Source of the DNA: Paenibacillus sp. Soil766
GTDB lineage: Bacteria; Bacillota; Bacilli; Paenibacillales; NBRC-103111
Assembly: GCF_001428105.1 (NCBI RefSeq)
Contig: NZ_LMSJ01000001.1
Location: 186,835 to 250,834, forward strand
DNA: 64,000 bases
Direction: 5' to 3'
The notes below the pieces were generated by a model, which searched no databases, was not told where the DNA came from, and was given only the letters and a program-made list of their open reading frames with translations. Numbering within the stretch: the stretch's first letter is position 1; each line of letters opens with the position of its first letter. Shown in pieces: positions 53,501-62,428 of the stretch. The position numbers were made by a program, and so were the translations under genes.

Positions 53501-56324
53501 CTGCAGTTCGGATTTCGTACCCATTCGTCACAGGCTTGCCGTTAAGTGTAAAGGTGTAATCCGTACTCAAAGTCAGTTTAAGCGGCCTTACTGCAGAAAC
53601 TTCATAGCTCTTCCCATTTTCCACATTAGTTGCTGAACCGCTCGCATCAACATATACCGTATACTTGGAAGTGGCCGTTGCTCTGCCGTCTCCATATTTG
53701 ATATACAGTTTGTATTCACCTGCGGCAGACGGAGCATTAATTGATTTTACGTCGCCGGCAGCTTTTGTCATCGTAGTGCCTTCATTAAAAACAGTTGTGT
53801 TCGCGGGCGCGATCCAAACGGTGTCTTGCGCTTTTAGCAGACCCCTGCGGTTCAGCTTTTCACCTTTACCCATAATGACATTGGAAGCCAGCTCAAACTC
53901 GGTATCGGCAATGAGGCTCCTTGGAATCATATGCGTGTATTCGTTAGCAAGACCCGAATTCAAAACGATGTCATTGCCCTTAACCGGCCAAATGCGGGCT
54001 TCGCTTTTGTAATTGTTGTAAGTAATCCTAGGGCCGCCATTCTGGTCGTTATTCCCATCCACATAACCATCGACGGCAATCATATCGCTTTTGCGCTTCC
54101 AGTTGTTAAACTCATAAAGACGGCTCTGTCCAACAGCATGGGAAAGCTTGGACTGCACGACGTTGCCTATCATCTTAATGAACGTGCTGCCTTCGTCCGG
54201 ATGGAACCCGTTCGTCCAGTTATTGGAGGTCGTGGGTTTGCCAGTTGGGTTCGGGTCAAGGAAGTTGTAGTTCATCTCAGTGAAATTCGTCCAGTTGTCA
54301 GAATGCCAGTTACTACTCTTGTCAGTGACAGGGTTGTTTGTCAAATTATTGACGGTGTCCCATGTCCCTCCACCCGGCAAATTACCTGGATCCCCCTGCC
54401 GGCCCAGTGAATAAATGGCTCCGGAGTCGTTAACAACTGTGCAAATTTCTTCTACCCGGTTATAGTTTATTTTGTTATTCCTAGAGGTCGTGGAAATCAC
54501 TGGAGATCTCGCGAGACTCGTTTCATGCGTACCTTGGTAAGGGCCGCCGGTCTTATTGGTACCTTGGGAGGTAAAGCCAAAGCCATCATACTCGTCCCAA
54601 CCCCAGCCGATGCTCATAGCGCCGTAAGTGGTGTCATAGATGTAATTGTGCATTACCTGCATATTCGTTGTGTAGAAAGAAGCCAGTGCGTTGGCGCCCG
54701 GGAATCCGTAACAGGTCCTGAACAAAAAGTTATTTGTAATATAAATATTCTCCGGCACTGCTTCCGTACCCGCCGCAAATTTCTCCTTACCAACGCCCGC
54801 CCAATTCCTTATTGGCGTGCCAGAGAGCGAAACACTGGATTCATGCGAAATCGCCACATCGTTTTCATAGATATGCTGCGGATGTCCGATTACAATGCCA
54901 GAAGCGAGCGTATCTACGATATAGTTGCCCGAGATTTCGATATCCTTGGCATCGTTTTCTACATGGATGCCATTAAATCCGGTAAGCCCAATCTCACCGT
55001 TCAGCACTTTGATGTTCCTCGCCGCGTTGATCATTACCGCTGCCGGCGGTATGTCATACCCTCGGTAGAAAGTCTCATGCCAGTTGATGCTGCTGGGGAA
55101 GTAAACTTTGTTCACAATAGAGCCCTGAACAGATGCATAGCCTCGGGAACTGGTCGTGACCGGACCGGATCCGTCGCTAAGTGTATATGTACCCGTCAGT
55201 TCAGTCAGTTTATAGTCGGTATGGGCAAACTTCAGCCCGTTGAAGGTTATGTTTTTGACACGTCCATCATCGGAACCCGCAACAGGGTTCAATCGATCTC
55301 CTACAGGGATCCCTCTTATGTCGAGGACCGTCTCGAGCCTTGGAATGACCACGTCGGCGGTATTAATATCTTCGCCTGCAAGCGGGATGTAATAAAGCGT
55401 GCTTTCCGCCTGGTCGAAATAGAAATTTCCGCGTTTGTTAAAGAACTCGAAAGCGTTGCGGATTACTTGATTGTTACCAGGATTGTATTGCGTGTTATTA
55501 CCCAAAGACTGTGAAATGAACCCATACGGCATCTGGAACCGGAACATGATACCGCCGGGCTTGCTGCTGGCTGCCGGCGCCTCTTCGATCGACGCGAAGG
55601 TGATAAAAGGTCTCGCCCATCTGGCGGTGGAGCCCCCCGTGCTTTCGGCTTCAATGTTTTGGGGGTTTTTCGTTGCTGTCGTCAGACCTACGCTGGCATC
55701 GAATACGATACCCGCCCGGATGTTGGTGCCGTTCTGCCACGCCCAAGGGTTATTGGCAGCGGTAAAGCTGGCTGTGGGGGTGCCCGTGACGGTTCTGTTG
55801 GCCGAAGCTATTTCCGAGCTCTTCGTCATGGTGGCGCCCTTATCGTTTACATAGAGTGCGCGCAGCTTATCGCTCCGGTTAAGGGTCGTTTTATACGCCT
55901 TTAAGCCGCCTGTCTGAGTAAGGCCAACAGCTTCTGTCCATACGCCTTTTTTCAACATTTCGCCGGCGCTGATTACCGGCTTTGCACCCGGCGCCGCCTC
56001 ATAGCGAATTGTGCTACTTGCACTTCCGGAATCATCCTTGTCAAAAACGAGGGTTTCATCAAGCGTATAAAATCCATCCGCAATTTGAACGACGATATCA
56101 CCGCCAGTCTTAGGCAGTGTCCTTACTACTGTTTTTGCCTTGGCAAGCGATTTATACGGCTTAGCTTGTGTTCCGTCACCTGTATTATCATTGCCATTTG
56201 TAGCAACATAAATTGTTGCACTTGGCGCACTGGCAGCCGCTTCTACCGATCTTGAAAATGGTAACATGGATAAGATCATTACCAAAGTCATAATCCAAAT
56301 GAATGCTCTCCTTCTCACTTTCAT
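50526..56324 (-). CDS. Giant secreted beta-helix enzyme with LamG, CBM9, cohesin, FIVAR and dockerin-like modules
   Basis: About 1932 residues from the ATG that follows AAGGAGG. In order: signal peptide; right-handed beta-helix domain (about 35-850; starts IYVATNGNDNTGDGTQAKPY), as in GH141-type and similar glycanases; beta domains; a LamG-like domain (about 1085-1310; DLWLKADEGVEKDGSG); FIVAR helices; CBM9-like domain (about 1385-1570); Big2-like domain; cohesin-like domain (about 1665-1805); FIVAR; and a dockerin-like tail. Its second dockerin segment (ALGITTPRPIGVQDLAAVAY) has lost the Asp/Asn calcium ligands. It presumably cleaves a decorated plant glycan at the surface. The exact activity is unknown. 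A perfect cre lies 100 bases upstream. Confidence 0.82.
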   Translation of the reverse strand: MKVRRRAFIWIMTLVMILSMLPFSRSVEAAASAPSATIYVATNGNDNTGDGTQAKPYKSLAKAKTVVRTLPKTGGDIVVQIADGFYTLDETLVFDKDDSGSASSTIRYEAAPGAKPVISAGEMLKKGVWTEAVGLTQTGGLKAYKTTLNRSDKLRALYVNDKGATMTKSSEIASANRTVTGTPTASFTAANNPWAWQNGTNIRAGIVFDASVGLTTATKNPQNIEAESTGGSTARWARPFITFASIEEAPAASSKPGGIMFRFQMPYGFISQSLGNNTQYNPGNNQVIRNAFEFFNKRGNFYFDQAESTLYYIPLAGEDINTADVVIPRLETVLDIRGIPVGDRLNPVAGSDDGRVKNITFNGLKFAHTDYKLTELTGTYTLSDGSGPVTTSSRGYASVQGSIVNKVYFPSSINWHETFYRGYDIPPAAVMINAARNIKVLNGEIGLTGFNGIHVENDAKDIEISGNYIVDTLASGIVIGHPQHIYENDVAISHESSVSLSGTPIRNWAGVGKEKFAAGTEAVPENIYITNNFLFRTCYGFPGANALASFYTTNMQVMHNYIYDTTYGAMSIGWGWDEYDGFGFTSQGTNKTGGPYQGTHETSLARSPVISTTSRNNKINYNRVEEICTVVNDSGAIYSLGRQGDPGNLPGGGTWDTVNNLTNNPVTDKSSNWHSDNWTNFTEMNYNFLDPNPTGKPTTSNNWTNGFHPDEGSTFIKMIGNVVQSKLSHAVGQSRLYEFNNWKRKSDMIAVDGYVDGNNDQNGGPRITYNNYKSEARIWPVKGNDIVLNSGLANEYTHMIPRSLIADTEFELASNVIMGKGEKLNRRGLLKAQDTVWIAPANTTVFNEGTTMTKAAGDVKSINAPSAAGEYKLYIKYGDGRATATSKYTVYVDASGSATNVENGKSYEVSAVRPLKLTLSTDYTFTLNGKPVTNGYEIRTAGSWTLVGSTSTPAITFNFTTTVSEANRLLPADVSVAPGGKVRFAYDLDDATKQIWISSSSDGNFIESDKETMASGSMIEITAPKLVGPYIIYVRSKEGDVLSQSHARVVVRDMTPADIPRDGLDLWLKADEGVEKDGSGNVTGWTNMGSVPAKLVPANVPGSGGDNLGTPTGNPTLKNDGYDYVDFAAMSRPLKAAGFKNYNGSTQMTIYALARPTTTANNSSDQSGLVYFGLNEAYQTWAANSGWSGINLGVGTNRVNIRFGNTDGSVSGGGQQITTTATDGLASVRAQLNGTNRAVYVNNNVIGTGTNAKALLGNSSDLGVGYTMAAATPYRFLGRVSQVLIYNRVLTTDEITKVETYFNNVKAGRGGPANPIVSAVDKSLLTSLIESVNNKEATIYTSNSWNVFASALSEAKTAVSNGDIGQAAVDNSYYALRNATKALQLIPSGVTTAVYGTPVLGGAVLDSLWDTTATLPILKHLTMANGPTDGSAKVLWDDTNLYVLVRVKSPELNNSSSNAHEHDSVEIFVDENNSKQTSYGTGMGQYRINYLNAKTFNPGSISAGFESFAKVVDGGYYIETKIPFKATLPTVDRVIGFDLQINDAKATGGRQDVIMWHDVTGQSYANGSQWGVVTLVGKPPVVSGAAGATSITTKAGTLQMLAGVPVVWSVTAEDGSGTNAAIISETGLLSAKKNGVVKVTAKASGSSLSGSALISISGQEGALLSGADSILSGQSFKLNFGLNNVTSNVYAIDLTVRYDPAKVEYVSGISLVNGFSIVLDHEGTSGGGEANIRFLAASVGQAISNTDNLLELSFKAKDVGATVELNAITVDHVIISDGVTETQVSSASHNVKIELISKTALSAAIAMADSRLTGAIEGSLLGQYARGSIALLQTKLAAANIALADPVISQAGIQEAATQLEVATSVFNGSLKTLSGSSVLTIGDLAVIGRHYGQSNADINWTLYKALGITTPRPIGVQDLAAVAYRILGISQ

Positions 56325-56424
56325 AAAACCTCCTTGGATTTGCAATTTATTAACTGTTCTGGTTAGCACGACAGTAGGAGCTTTGTTCGAATCACCCCCT
56401 TCCATTCCGAACTTAACAGCGTTA

Positions 56425-56438
56425 TGTAAGCGATATCA
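56425..56438 (-). promoter_or_regulatory. cre site before the beta-helix enzyme gene
   Basis: TGTAAGCGATATCA (plus-strand reading) matches TGWNANCGNTNWCA at every fixed position. It is the best cre in the window. Confidence 0.8.
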
Positions 56439-56560
56439 TTTCTGAGTTCATTGTAGTTTTTCACGACCCTTTCGTACAGAGACAATCATACGGCCAGAAG
56501 GAATTTTGTAGGAACATTGATTGGTTATAGGATAAAAATGCCAAGGTAAGACAAGGAAAA

Positions 56561-56593
56561 GCCCAAGTACAATTTGGTAAATGACTTGAGCTG
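56561..56593 (-). terminator. Hairpin after the GH31 gene region
   Basis: AGC-CAAGT pairs with ACTTG-GCT with one mismatch. The minus strand continues TTTTCCTTGTC. It probably ends the GH31 operon. Confidence 0.5.
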
Positions 56594-56608
56594 TATACAA
56601 ATAGAATC

Positions 56609-59056
56609 TTACAAGTCTTCTAGCTTGATTTCTATGTAGTTTCCTGTGTAGTGAATTTGCGTTTTCTTCTCTGCCTCTTTGAGAGATCCATCAACATCTT
56701 TAACACCAAAAAATGTTATGTTAAATGACTGATTTGTGCTCATCCCGGGATAAGTTCCTTGCCGCTCTTTGATAATGAAAGTTCGTTTCTCCTCATCCCA
56801 CACCATAGGAATTAGAGCAAAAACACCCCTTTCATAATTGTAATTGTCTCCTTCGTCTTCATAGTAAACGAAAGAACTATTTTGCCCCGAGTAGATACAT
56901 AGGTGTATATTATTATTCGGACGTTCTTCAGCAAACTGAATACTCCCGCCCCTAGGCACAATAGATCCTGCCTTTACATAGAGAGGTATACGGTCTAATG
57001 GTGCCTCAGCTTCTATCGTTTGCCCACCTGCATAGATGCGATTTGTCCAGAAATCGTACCACTCATTTCCTTGAGGTAAGTAAACATTTCTGGTTTTCTT
57101 CACACCTTCAAGCAATTCTGAACCCGCATTGTAATACATAGGCTCGGTGACTGGATTTACTAAGAAAGCTGGGCCAAACATGAACTGATCTCCAATGTTA
57201 TATGTATTCGGATCGTGCCTGAAGTCAAATGATAACGCTCGCATTAAGGTATAATCATGTAGATATACTTGGGCAGATAAGGCATACAAGTATGGCATTA
57301 ATTCGTATCGCAGACGAAGGAATTTTACAATGGAATCGTATACAGGCTCACCAGGCTCTCCAAATCTCCATACCTCCCTAGGTGTATCCGTACCATGTGA
57401 ACGAAACATCGGAAGAAACGAACCATACTGGAACCAGCGAGCATACAATTCCCGGTAACCCATATCCTGGACGCCTGCGTTATATTCACCGTTCCAAAAC
57501 CATAGTTCCGGCTTATTTTGAACAAAGAATGCTCCAATATCCACTGTCCAATAAGGCGAACCCGTTGCACAGAAATTCAATCCAGCTGGAATTTGCTTTC
57601 GAAGCGTCTGCCAATTTGCAGCAATGTCCCCCGACCATGTTACCGTTCCATAACGATGTTGCCCTGCGTAAGCTGAGCGTGTCAGATTTACGACCCGTTT
57701 ACTCTCTGTGGTTCGGCGTTGTCCTTCATAAATGCCTCTGGAATGCAGCAAGGAATACGCATTAATGAACTCCGGATCAAGATAAAGCTTTGCTTCTTCT
57801 GTGTTAATCTGCCTGCGTTGTTCTGGTTCAAGCTTGATTGATCCATGCCAATCCGCTTCGAAAGGTTCTGTGCAATCACACCACCAAGCATCAATGCCGT
57901 GTGCAAAAAGTCCTTCGTTCGCCTGTTTCCAGTACAATTGTCTGCCTTTCTCCTGAAAAGCGTCATACGTTGCCTGATTTCCAAGCAAGCATCCATTTTC
58001 ATTCATTTCCTTATTGTTATCGCTCTGTGGATTCATAATGGGCCAAATGGAAACCATCAATCGCGCATTCATCCGGTGAAGCTCTTCCACCATAGCTTTC
58101 GGATCTGGAAAACGTTCAGGATCGAGCGTTTTCTGACCCCAGAGTTCCCCAGTCCAGGACTTCCAATCCAGTACAATACAATCAAGCGGCAGTTCTCGTT
58201 CACGATACTCACGAACAACGGCTACCAATTCTTCTTGTGACGTATAACGCTCTTTGGACTGGATATAACCGAATGACCACTTGGGCAGCATCGGTGCTTT
58301 TCCAGTTAATTGACGGACTCCATGCACAATACTGTCCATCTCCGGACCATGAATGAAATAATAATCCATTTCATCGTCTACTTCCGTCCATAAATAGGAA
58401 CCAAAAGTATCATCTCGAAACGTCATCATGGAATAGCTGTCCACTACAATGCCATATCCACGCGTAGATACAAGGACTGGAACAACCGCCTTCATATTTT
58501 GTTGATACAAGTATTGATACGTTCCCCGCAAATTCATTACGCCTTCTTCGTGCGAACCCAAGCCGTATAATGCCTCATCTTCCATCCATTCAAACTCAAG
58601 CTTTGTATGAAATGCTTTTCGATCTCTCACTTTGGTTACGTTGTCAGCTCGGACACGCAGGCCATCGGCTCCCTGTCCAGCTTCAATACTGGCGGATTCA
58701 TCAAATACGGATTTCATAACATCCATGGGGACCAGCGTTTTGCCTCTACGATCTGGCTCTTTAGTTAGAACAGCACCTGCAGCATCCAGATAAGTAAAAG
58801 CCCCCGTCTTCTTAAGGATCCGTATTGTCAGTTCTGCCGTTGAAAATAATAAATGACTTTGGAGATCTTCTACGGTGAAGCGAATCTTCGAATCAGGCAA
58901 ACCTGTTATCATTAGACTTTCTTGCGTACTAAATTCAGCTTCCAATGTATATCGAATCCTAATGATCTTGCTGGAATAAGGGGTAAGCATGATTCTCCCG
59001 CTTGTCGTTTCTAGCAGCAGACGATCCCTCTGCACAATATGTTGAATGATTTGCAT
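56609..59056 (-). CDS. GH31 alpha-xylosidase-type glycosidase
   Basis: About 815 residues from the second of two adjacent ATGs after AAGGAG. There is an N-terminal beta-sandwich (about 1-220), a (beta/alpha)8 catalytic barrel with nucleophile Asp in DAWWCDCTEPF and acid/base Asp in TWSGDIAANW, and C-terminal beta domains. There is no signal peptide, so it is cytoplasmic. Overall sequence is closest to bacterial alpha-xylosidases of GH31, which remove alpha-xylosyl groups from xyloglucan or isoprimeverose; other alpha-glycosidase activities of the family are possible. It ends the importer operon 62230-59090. Confidence 0.9.
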   Translation of the reverse strand: MQIIQHIVQRDRLLLETTSGRIMLTPYSSKIIRIRYTLEAEFSTQESLMITGLPDSKIRFTVEDLQSHLLFSTAELTIRILKKTGAFTYLDAAGAVLTKEPDRRGKTLVPMDVMKSVFDESASIEAGQGADGLRVRADNVTKVRDRKAFHTKLEFEWMEDEALYGLGSHEEGVMNLRGTYQYLYQQNMKAVVPVLVSTRGYGIVVDSYSMMTFRDDTFGSYLWTEVDDEMDYYFIHGPEMDSIVHGVRQLTGKAPMLPKWSFGYIQSKERYTSQEELVAVVREYRERELPLDCIVLDWKSWTGELWGQKTLDPERFPDPKAMVEELHRMNARLMVSIWPIMNPQSDNNKEMNENGCLLGNQATYDAFQEKGRQLYWKQANEGLFAHGIDAWWCDCTEPFEADWHGSIKLEPEQRRQINTEEAKLYLDPEFINAYSLLHSRGIYEGQRRTTESKRVVNLTRSAYAGQHRYGTVTWSGDIAANWQTLRKQIPAGLNFCATGSPYWTVDIGAFFVQNKPELWFWNGEYNAGVQDMGYRELYARWFQYGSFLPMFRSHGTDTPREVWRFGEPGEPVYDSIVKFLRLRYELMPYLYALSAQVYLHDYTLMRALSFDFRHDPNTYNIGDQFMFGPAFLVNPVTEPMYYNAGSELLEGVKKTRNVYLPQGNEWYDFWTNRIYAGGQTIEAEAPLDRIPLYVKAGSIVPRGGSIQFAEERPNNNIHLCIYSGQNSSFVYYEDEGDNYNYERGVFALIPMVWDEEKRTFIIKERQGTYPGMSTNQSFNITFFGVKDVDGSLKEAEKKTQIHYTGNYIEIKLEDL

Positions 59057-59089
59057 CATGATTCTCCTTGTCAAAGAAATTTGAAACCA

Positions 59090-59911
59090 TTACCCTTTTA
59101 CCGAGCCAGATGTCATACCTGAAATAATGTATCGCTGACCTAATAAATACAAGATAACAGCAGGCAGACAGGTCATTACAATATCAGCACTCACTAAATT
59201 CCAGTCCATTTGATATTGGCCGAAGAAATTATAGACAGATAACGTCATGGGCCACTGTTTGGCATTGTTTAAGAAGTAGAGCGGAAGTAAGAATTCATTC
59301 CATGAATTAATGAAAGCTAGAATAAATGTTGTCACTACAGCAGGCATTAATAATGGAAATATAATGGAGAAGAATAGCTTTAGTGGGCCGCAGCCATCAA
59401 TAATACCGGATTCGTCGAGTTCTTTGGGAACAGTTCCCACAAATCCATATAAAATAAATACACTGAATGGAATTTGCACGACTGCGTACAGAATAATAAT
59501 TCCGATTTGCGTATTCATTAAATGAGTCATTTGCATCATCTTGGTTAATGTAAAATAATTGATGGGCAAGGCAATGCCTAAAATTAAGAAAAAGTAAAAA
59601 AAGCGATTCAATCTTGAACGATTTCTAGCATAGATGTAGGCTGCCATAGCGGATAATAAAATACATAAAATTGTAGAAGCTCCGGTATAAAATAAACTGT
59701 TCAAAAGTGAACGAAGTAATTTCCCCTTTTCAATAACCACCAGAAAATTTTCGAAATGTAGTTGTTTAGGCAAATCAAAACCCATCGAGCTGGCCTGCGT
59801 TTTATCCTTTAACGAATTAATCACAATTAACAGGAGTGGCGCTAGCGTGATGATGCTCACGATCCAAGCAGTCGTATTTTTCAAAATATTCTTCACCATG
59901 TTCAGCTTCAT
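59090..59911 (-). CDS. Carbohydrate ABC transporter permease (MalG type)
   Basis: 273 residues with six helices and the coupling motif ESGIIDGCGPLKLFFSIIFP. The ATG overlaps the upstream permease stop by four bases, after GAGGTGGG. It imports the sugar processed by the GH31 enzyme downstream, in complex with the partner permease and a shared ATPase encoded elsewhere. Confidence 0.93.
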   Translation of the reverse strand: MKLNMVKNILKNTTAWIVSIITLAPLLLIVINSLKDKTQASSMGFDLPKQLHFENFLVVIEKGKLLRSLLNSLFYTGASTILCILLSAMAAYIYARNRSRLNRFFYFFLILGIALPINYFTLTKMMQMTHLMNTQIGIIILYAVVQIPFSVFILYGFVGTVPKELDESGIIDGCGPLKLFFSIIFPLLMPAVVTTFILAFINSWNEFLLPLYFLNNAKQWPMTLSVYNFFGQYQMDWNLVSADIVMTCLPAVILYLLGQRYIISGMTSGSVKG

Positions 59912-60783
59912 TTGCCCACCTCATCTTCGTTGCTCATCCATTTGACTGCCCAAAAGCCAATCACGATCATAACGAGAAACATAACTGTAGATAAGGCAGT
60001 ACCTACACCATAACGCCCGAGGGAAAATTCCTTAAACACGCCCGTATATAGTACTTCTGTTTCGTATCCCGGCCCACCGTTCGTAAGCGCGTACACAATA
60101 TCAAACACTTTAAATCCATAGATAAAATTAAGAACTGTTGTAACTGTAAGCGCCGGCATCAATAGTGGAATAATGATATGCTTGAATTTATTCCTAAAAT
60201 TGGCGCCATCTATTTCCGCTGCCTCATAGTACATATCCGGAATGGCCTGAAGACCTGCCAGTAGAATGACCATAATATAACCGACCCCTTTCCAGGTGTC
60301 GACAGCAATAATGGATTTAAAGGCCAAATGGATATCCGTCAGCCAACTTTTAGCCAAAAATTCCAAACCGATGGATCTTAGGAACTCATTGACTAATCCA
60401 ACTTCAGGATGCAACACGGACTTGAAAATTAATCCTACAATTAATGTAGGAACGATAACTGGCATAAAGATAACCACACGATGAAAATTTTTACCTTTAA
60501 TCCCCTGATTTAAGATTAGAGCGAGGAAAAGCCCAATTCCCGTTTTCAGTATGGCCGTTGTTATCGTGAATGTAACTGTATGATTCAAATAGGATACGTA
60601 TTTCTCATTTCCTGAGAAGATCGTTCGAAAATTATCTAGTCCTATGAATTCAATTCCTTCGCTATAACTATTCCAATCTGTAAAAGAAAAGTAAATTCCC
60701 ATAAAGCCTGGAATTACAAAGAAGAGCAGATACAGTACCAATGCGCCAATTGAAAAATAAAAGGGATATATGCTTTTGTTCAT
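59908..60783 (-). CDS. Carbohydrate ABC transporter permease (MalF type)
   Basis: About 291 residues from the ATG of MNKSIYPF; the frame extends five codons upstream. Six helices and the coupling motif EAAEIDGANFRNKFKHIIIP. It pairs with the overlapping permease downstream and with the lipoprotein gene upstream. Confidence 0.93.
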   Translation of the reverse strand: MNKSIYPFYFSIGALVLYLLFFVIPGFMGIYFSFTDWNSYSEGIEFIGLDNFRTIFSGNEKYVSYLNHTVTFTITTAILKTGIGLFLALILNQGIKGKNFHRVVIFMPVIVPTLIVGLIFKSVLHPEVGLVNEFLRSIGLEFLAKSWLTDIHLAFKSIIAVDTWKGVGYIMVILLAGLQAIPDMYYEAAEIDGANFRNKFKHIIIPLLMPALTVTTVLNFIYGFKVFDIVYALTNGGPGYETEVLYTGVFKEFSLGRYGVGTALSTVMFLVMIVIGFWAVKWMSNEDEVGK

Positions 60784-60815
60784 TGTAGGACGCTCCACTC
60801 CACATTATCTTCAGT

Positions 60816-60856
60816 AACAACCCAGCAAGAGTCATTATCCTATCCGCTGGGCTGTT
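60816..60856 (-). terminator. Hairpin after the third family 1 binding-lipoprotein gene
   Basis: AACA-CCCAGC pairs with GCTGGG-TGTT around a long loop. It has no clear T run and probably serves as a partial terminator or stabiliser that favours the lipoprotein transcript. Confidence 0.6.
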
Positions 60857-60877
60857 CTGATTTAAACTTTTGTAAAA

Positions 60878-62230
60878 TTATTGTGCCCAAGCAGGGTCTT
60901 TAGCTGCTTTTGCCGCATCACTTCTTCTTTTGTCAATGCTCTTCAAAATATCCTTAGGCTGCATTTTCCCTGTAAACATTGCTGAAATGTCTTTCCCGAT
61001 ATCCATCCATTGCGGATTTAGGTAACTAATGGATGTTTGATATACAGTGCCTTGTTTTTTGCCATACGTATCGAAGAATGCCTTTTGATCAGCTGTGTAA
61101 CGGTTCTTAATATCTTTGAAATTCAAAGCTAAGAACTTCGGTTCGTTATCCAAAAAGAATTGCAAGTTTTCTGGCTTCGTCAGATACTGGAAATATTTCT
61201 TTGCCAAATCAATATGTTTGGAACCTGAATAAATAAATTTACTTGGCGCAGCAGGATTCACATTTAATATCTGATTGTCAGCAAGCGGCATCAAGAAATA
61301 TCCTAATGTATCGGCTTTAACCTCTGGGAACGCTTTTTCGATTTGCGCCGGCAACCCAAGATTATACACCGTCATCGCATATTTACCGCTTGCCATGTTC
61401 TTTTCTGTATCGGCGTATGTATTTGAAAAGTAGTTATCTCCCATGTAACCCGACTTCGCAAGTTCATTGAGCTGCGTAAGTGCCTGCTCCATAATCGGTA
61501 CGTTCGCGAATTGCTCCTTATTACTATTTAGCTTATCCGTTAATCCAGGATTGACTTCTTCGAATTTAGGACCAAGCTCAGGAAACCAAAGCACATGATG
61601 CCAGCCATCAGACACGGGTTCATAAATAGGCGTAATACCTGCAGACTTGATCTTCTCTGATGCCGCTTTAAAATCAGCATAAGTAGTCGGTACTTTTAGG
61701 TTTAGCTTTTCATATATTTTTTTGTTATAAACGACAACCCAGTCATAACTCGGATCCCAGATGGTTAGCGCATACACCTTTTTATTATAAGATCCTTGTT
61801 CTACAAAGAGAGGGTCTTCTCGTTTTACCCATTCTTCACCGCTTAAGTCAACCGCGTTTTTTTCGACACCGTACAAATTGTTCAAATCAAGCTGTCCATC
61901 CTGTCCACCGAAAATATCCGGGGCTTCCTTCGCATTGAGTTTCGTCTTCAGAATATTCTGGTACTGATCTGATGGAACGATTTGGTAATCAATATGAATG
62001 CCTGTTTCCGCCTCAAACTTCTTTGCGAGCTGCATTTCGGACTCCTTTATCCAGTCTTGGCTAGCCATGTATGTCAGTGTAACTTTTTCTTTTGGCATTT
62101 CTGTTGATTTCGCACTATTGGTAGCACCGCTTGAAGCTGCTGGTGTTATGGTCTCCGCTTTACTTCCACATCCTGCTAACACAGACGCCATAATCCCAAT
62201 CGACACAATCACCGTAAATGTTTTTTTCAT
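60878..62230 (-). CDS. Extracellular sugar-binding lipoprotein
   Basis: 450 residues; lipobox VLAGC with Cys21, then a family 1 solute-binding fold (VTLTYMASQDWIKESEMQLAKKFEAE; note the tryptophan/tyrosine-rich ligand-contact stretches such as WDPSYDWVVVYN). It feeds the permeases at 59090-60783. GGGGAACC precedes the ATG. A cre and a -10 box lie upstream, and the divergent kinase gene is probably its regulator. Confidence 0.93.
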   Translation of the reverse strand: MKKTFTVIVSIGIMASVLAGCGSKAETITPAASSGATNSAKSTEMPKEKVTLTYMASQDWIKESEMQLAKKFEAETGIHIDYQIVPSDQYQNILKTKLNAKEAPDIFGGQDGQLDLNNLYGVEKNAVDLSGEEWVKREDPLFVEQGSYNKKVYALTIWDPSYDWVVVYNKKIYEKLNLKVPTTYADFKAASEKIKSAGITPIYEPVSDGWHHVLWFPELGPKFEEVNPGLTDKLNSNKEQFANVPIMEQALTQLNELAKSGYMGDNYFSNTYADTEKNMASGKYAMTVYNLGLPAQIEKAFPEVKADTLGYFLMPLADNQILNVNPAAPSKFIYSGSKHIDLAKKYFQYLTKPENLQFFLDNEPKFLALNFKDIKNRYTADQKAFFDTYGKKQGTVYQTSISYLNPQWMDIGKDISAMFTGKMQPKDILKSIDKRRSDAAKAAKDPAWAQ

Positions 62231-62265
62231 TGAACTCGGTTCCCCTTTTCACTTGTGGTTGGTAT

Positions 62266-62284
62266 TGTTTACGCTTTCATTATA
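62266..62284 (-). promoter_or_regulatory. Promoter -10 box and overlapping cre site
   Basis: Minus strand: TATAAT (62279-62284) adjoins TGAAAGCGTAAACA (62266-62279), a cre with one mismatch. CcpA bound here would block initiation. Confidence 0.7.
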
Positions 62285-62428
62285 TATGCAATTCATTTCC
62301 ACCTTCCATGGATTTACAATGCTTTATAACTGGACATTCTTTACCTCCGTCAAATTTCTTTTGACAATTCACTATAAACACCGCAAACTAAGCATACAAA
62401 ATCTTATTCATGTATTCAGTAGGAGACT

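Noticed and set aside
54525-55514. 329-codon plus-strand ORF opposite the beta-helix enzyme
   Set aside because: It is antisense to a clear structural gene, with no ribosome site or domain.
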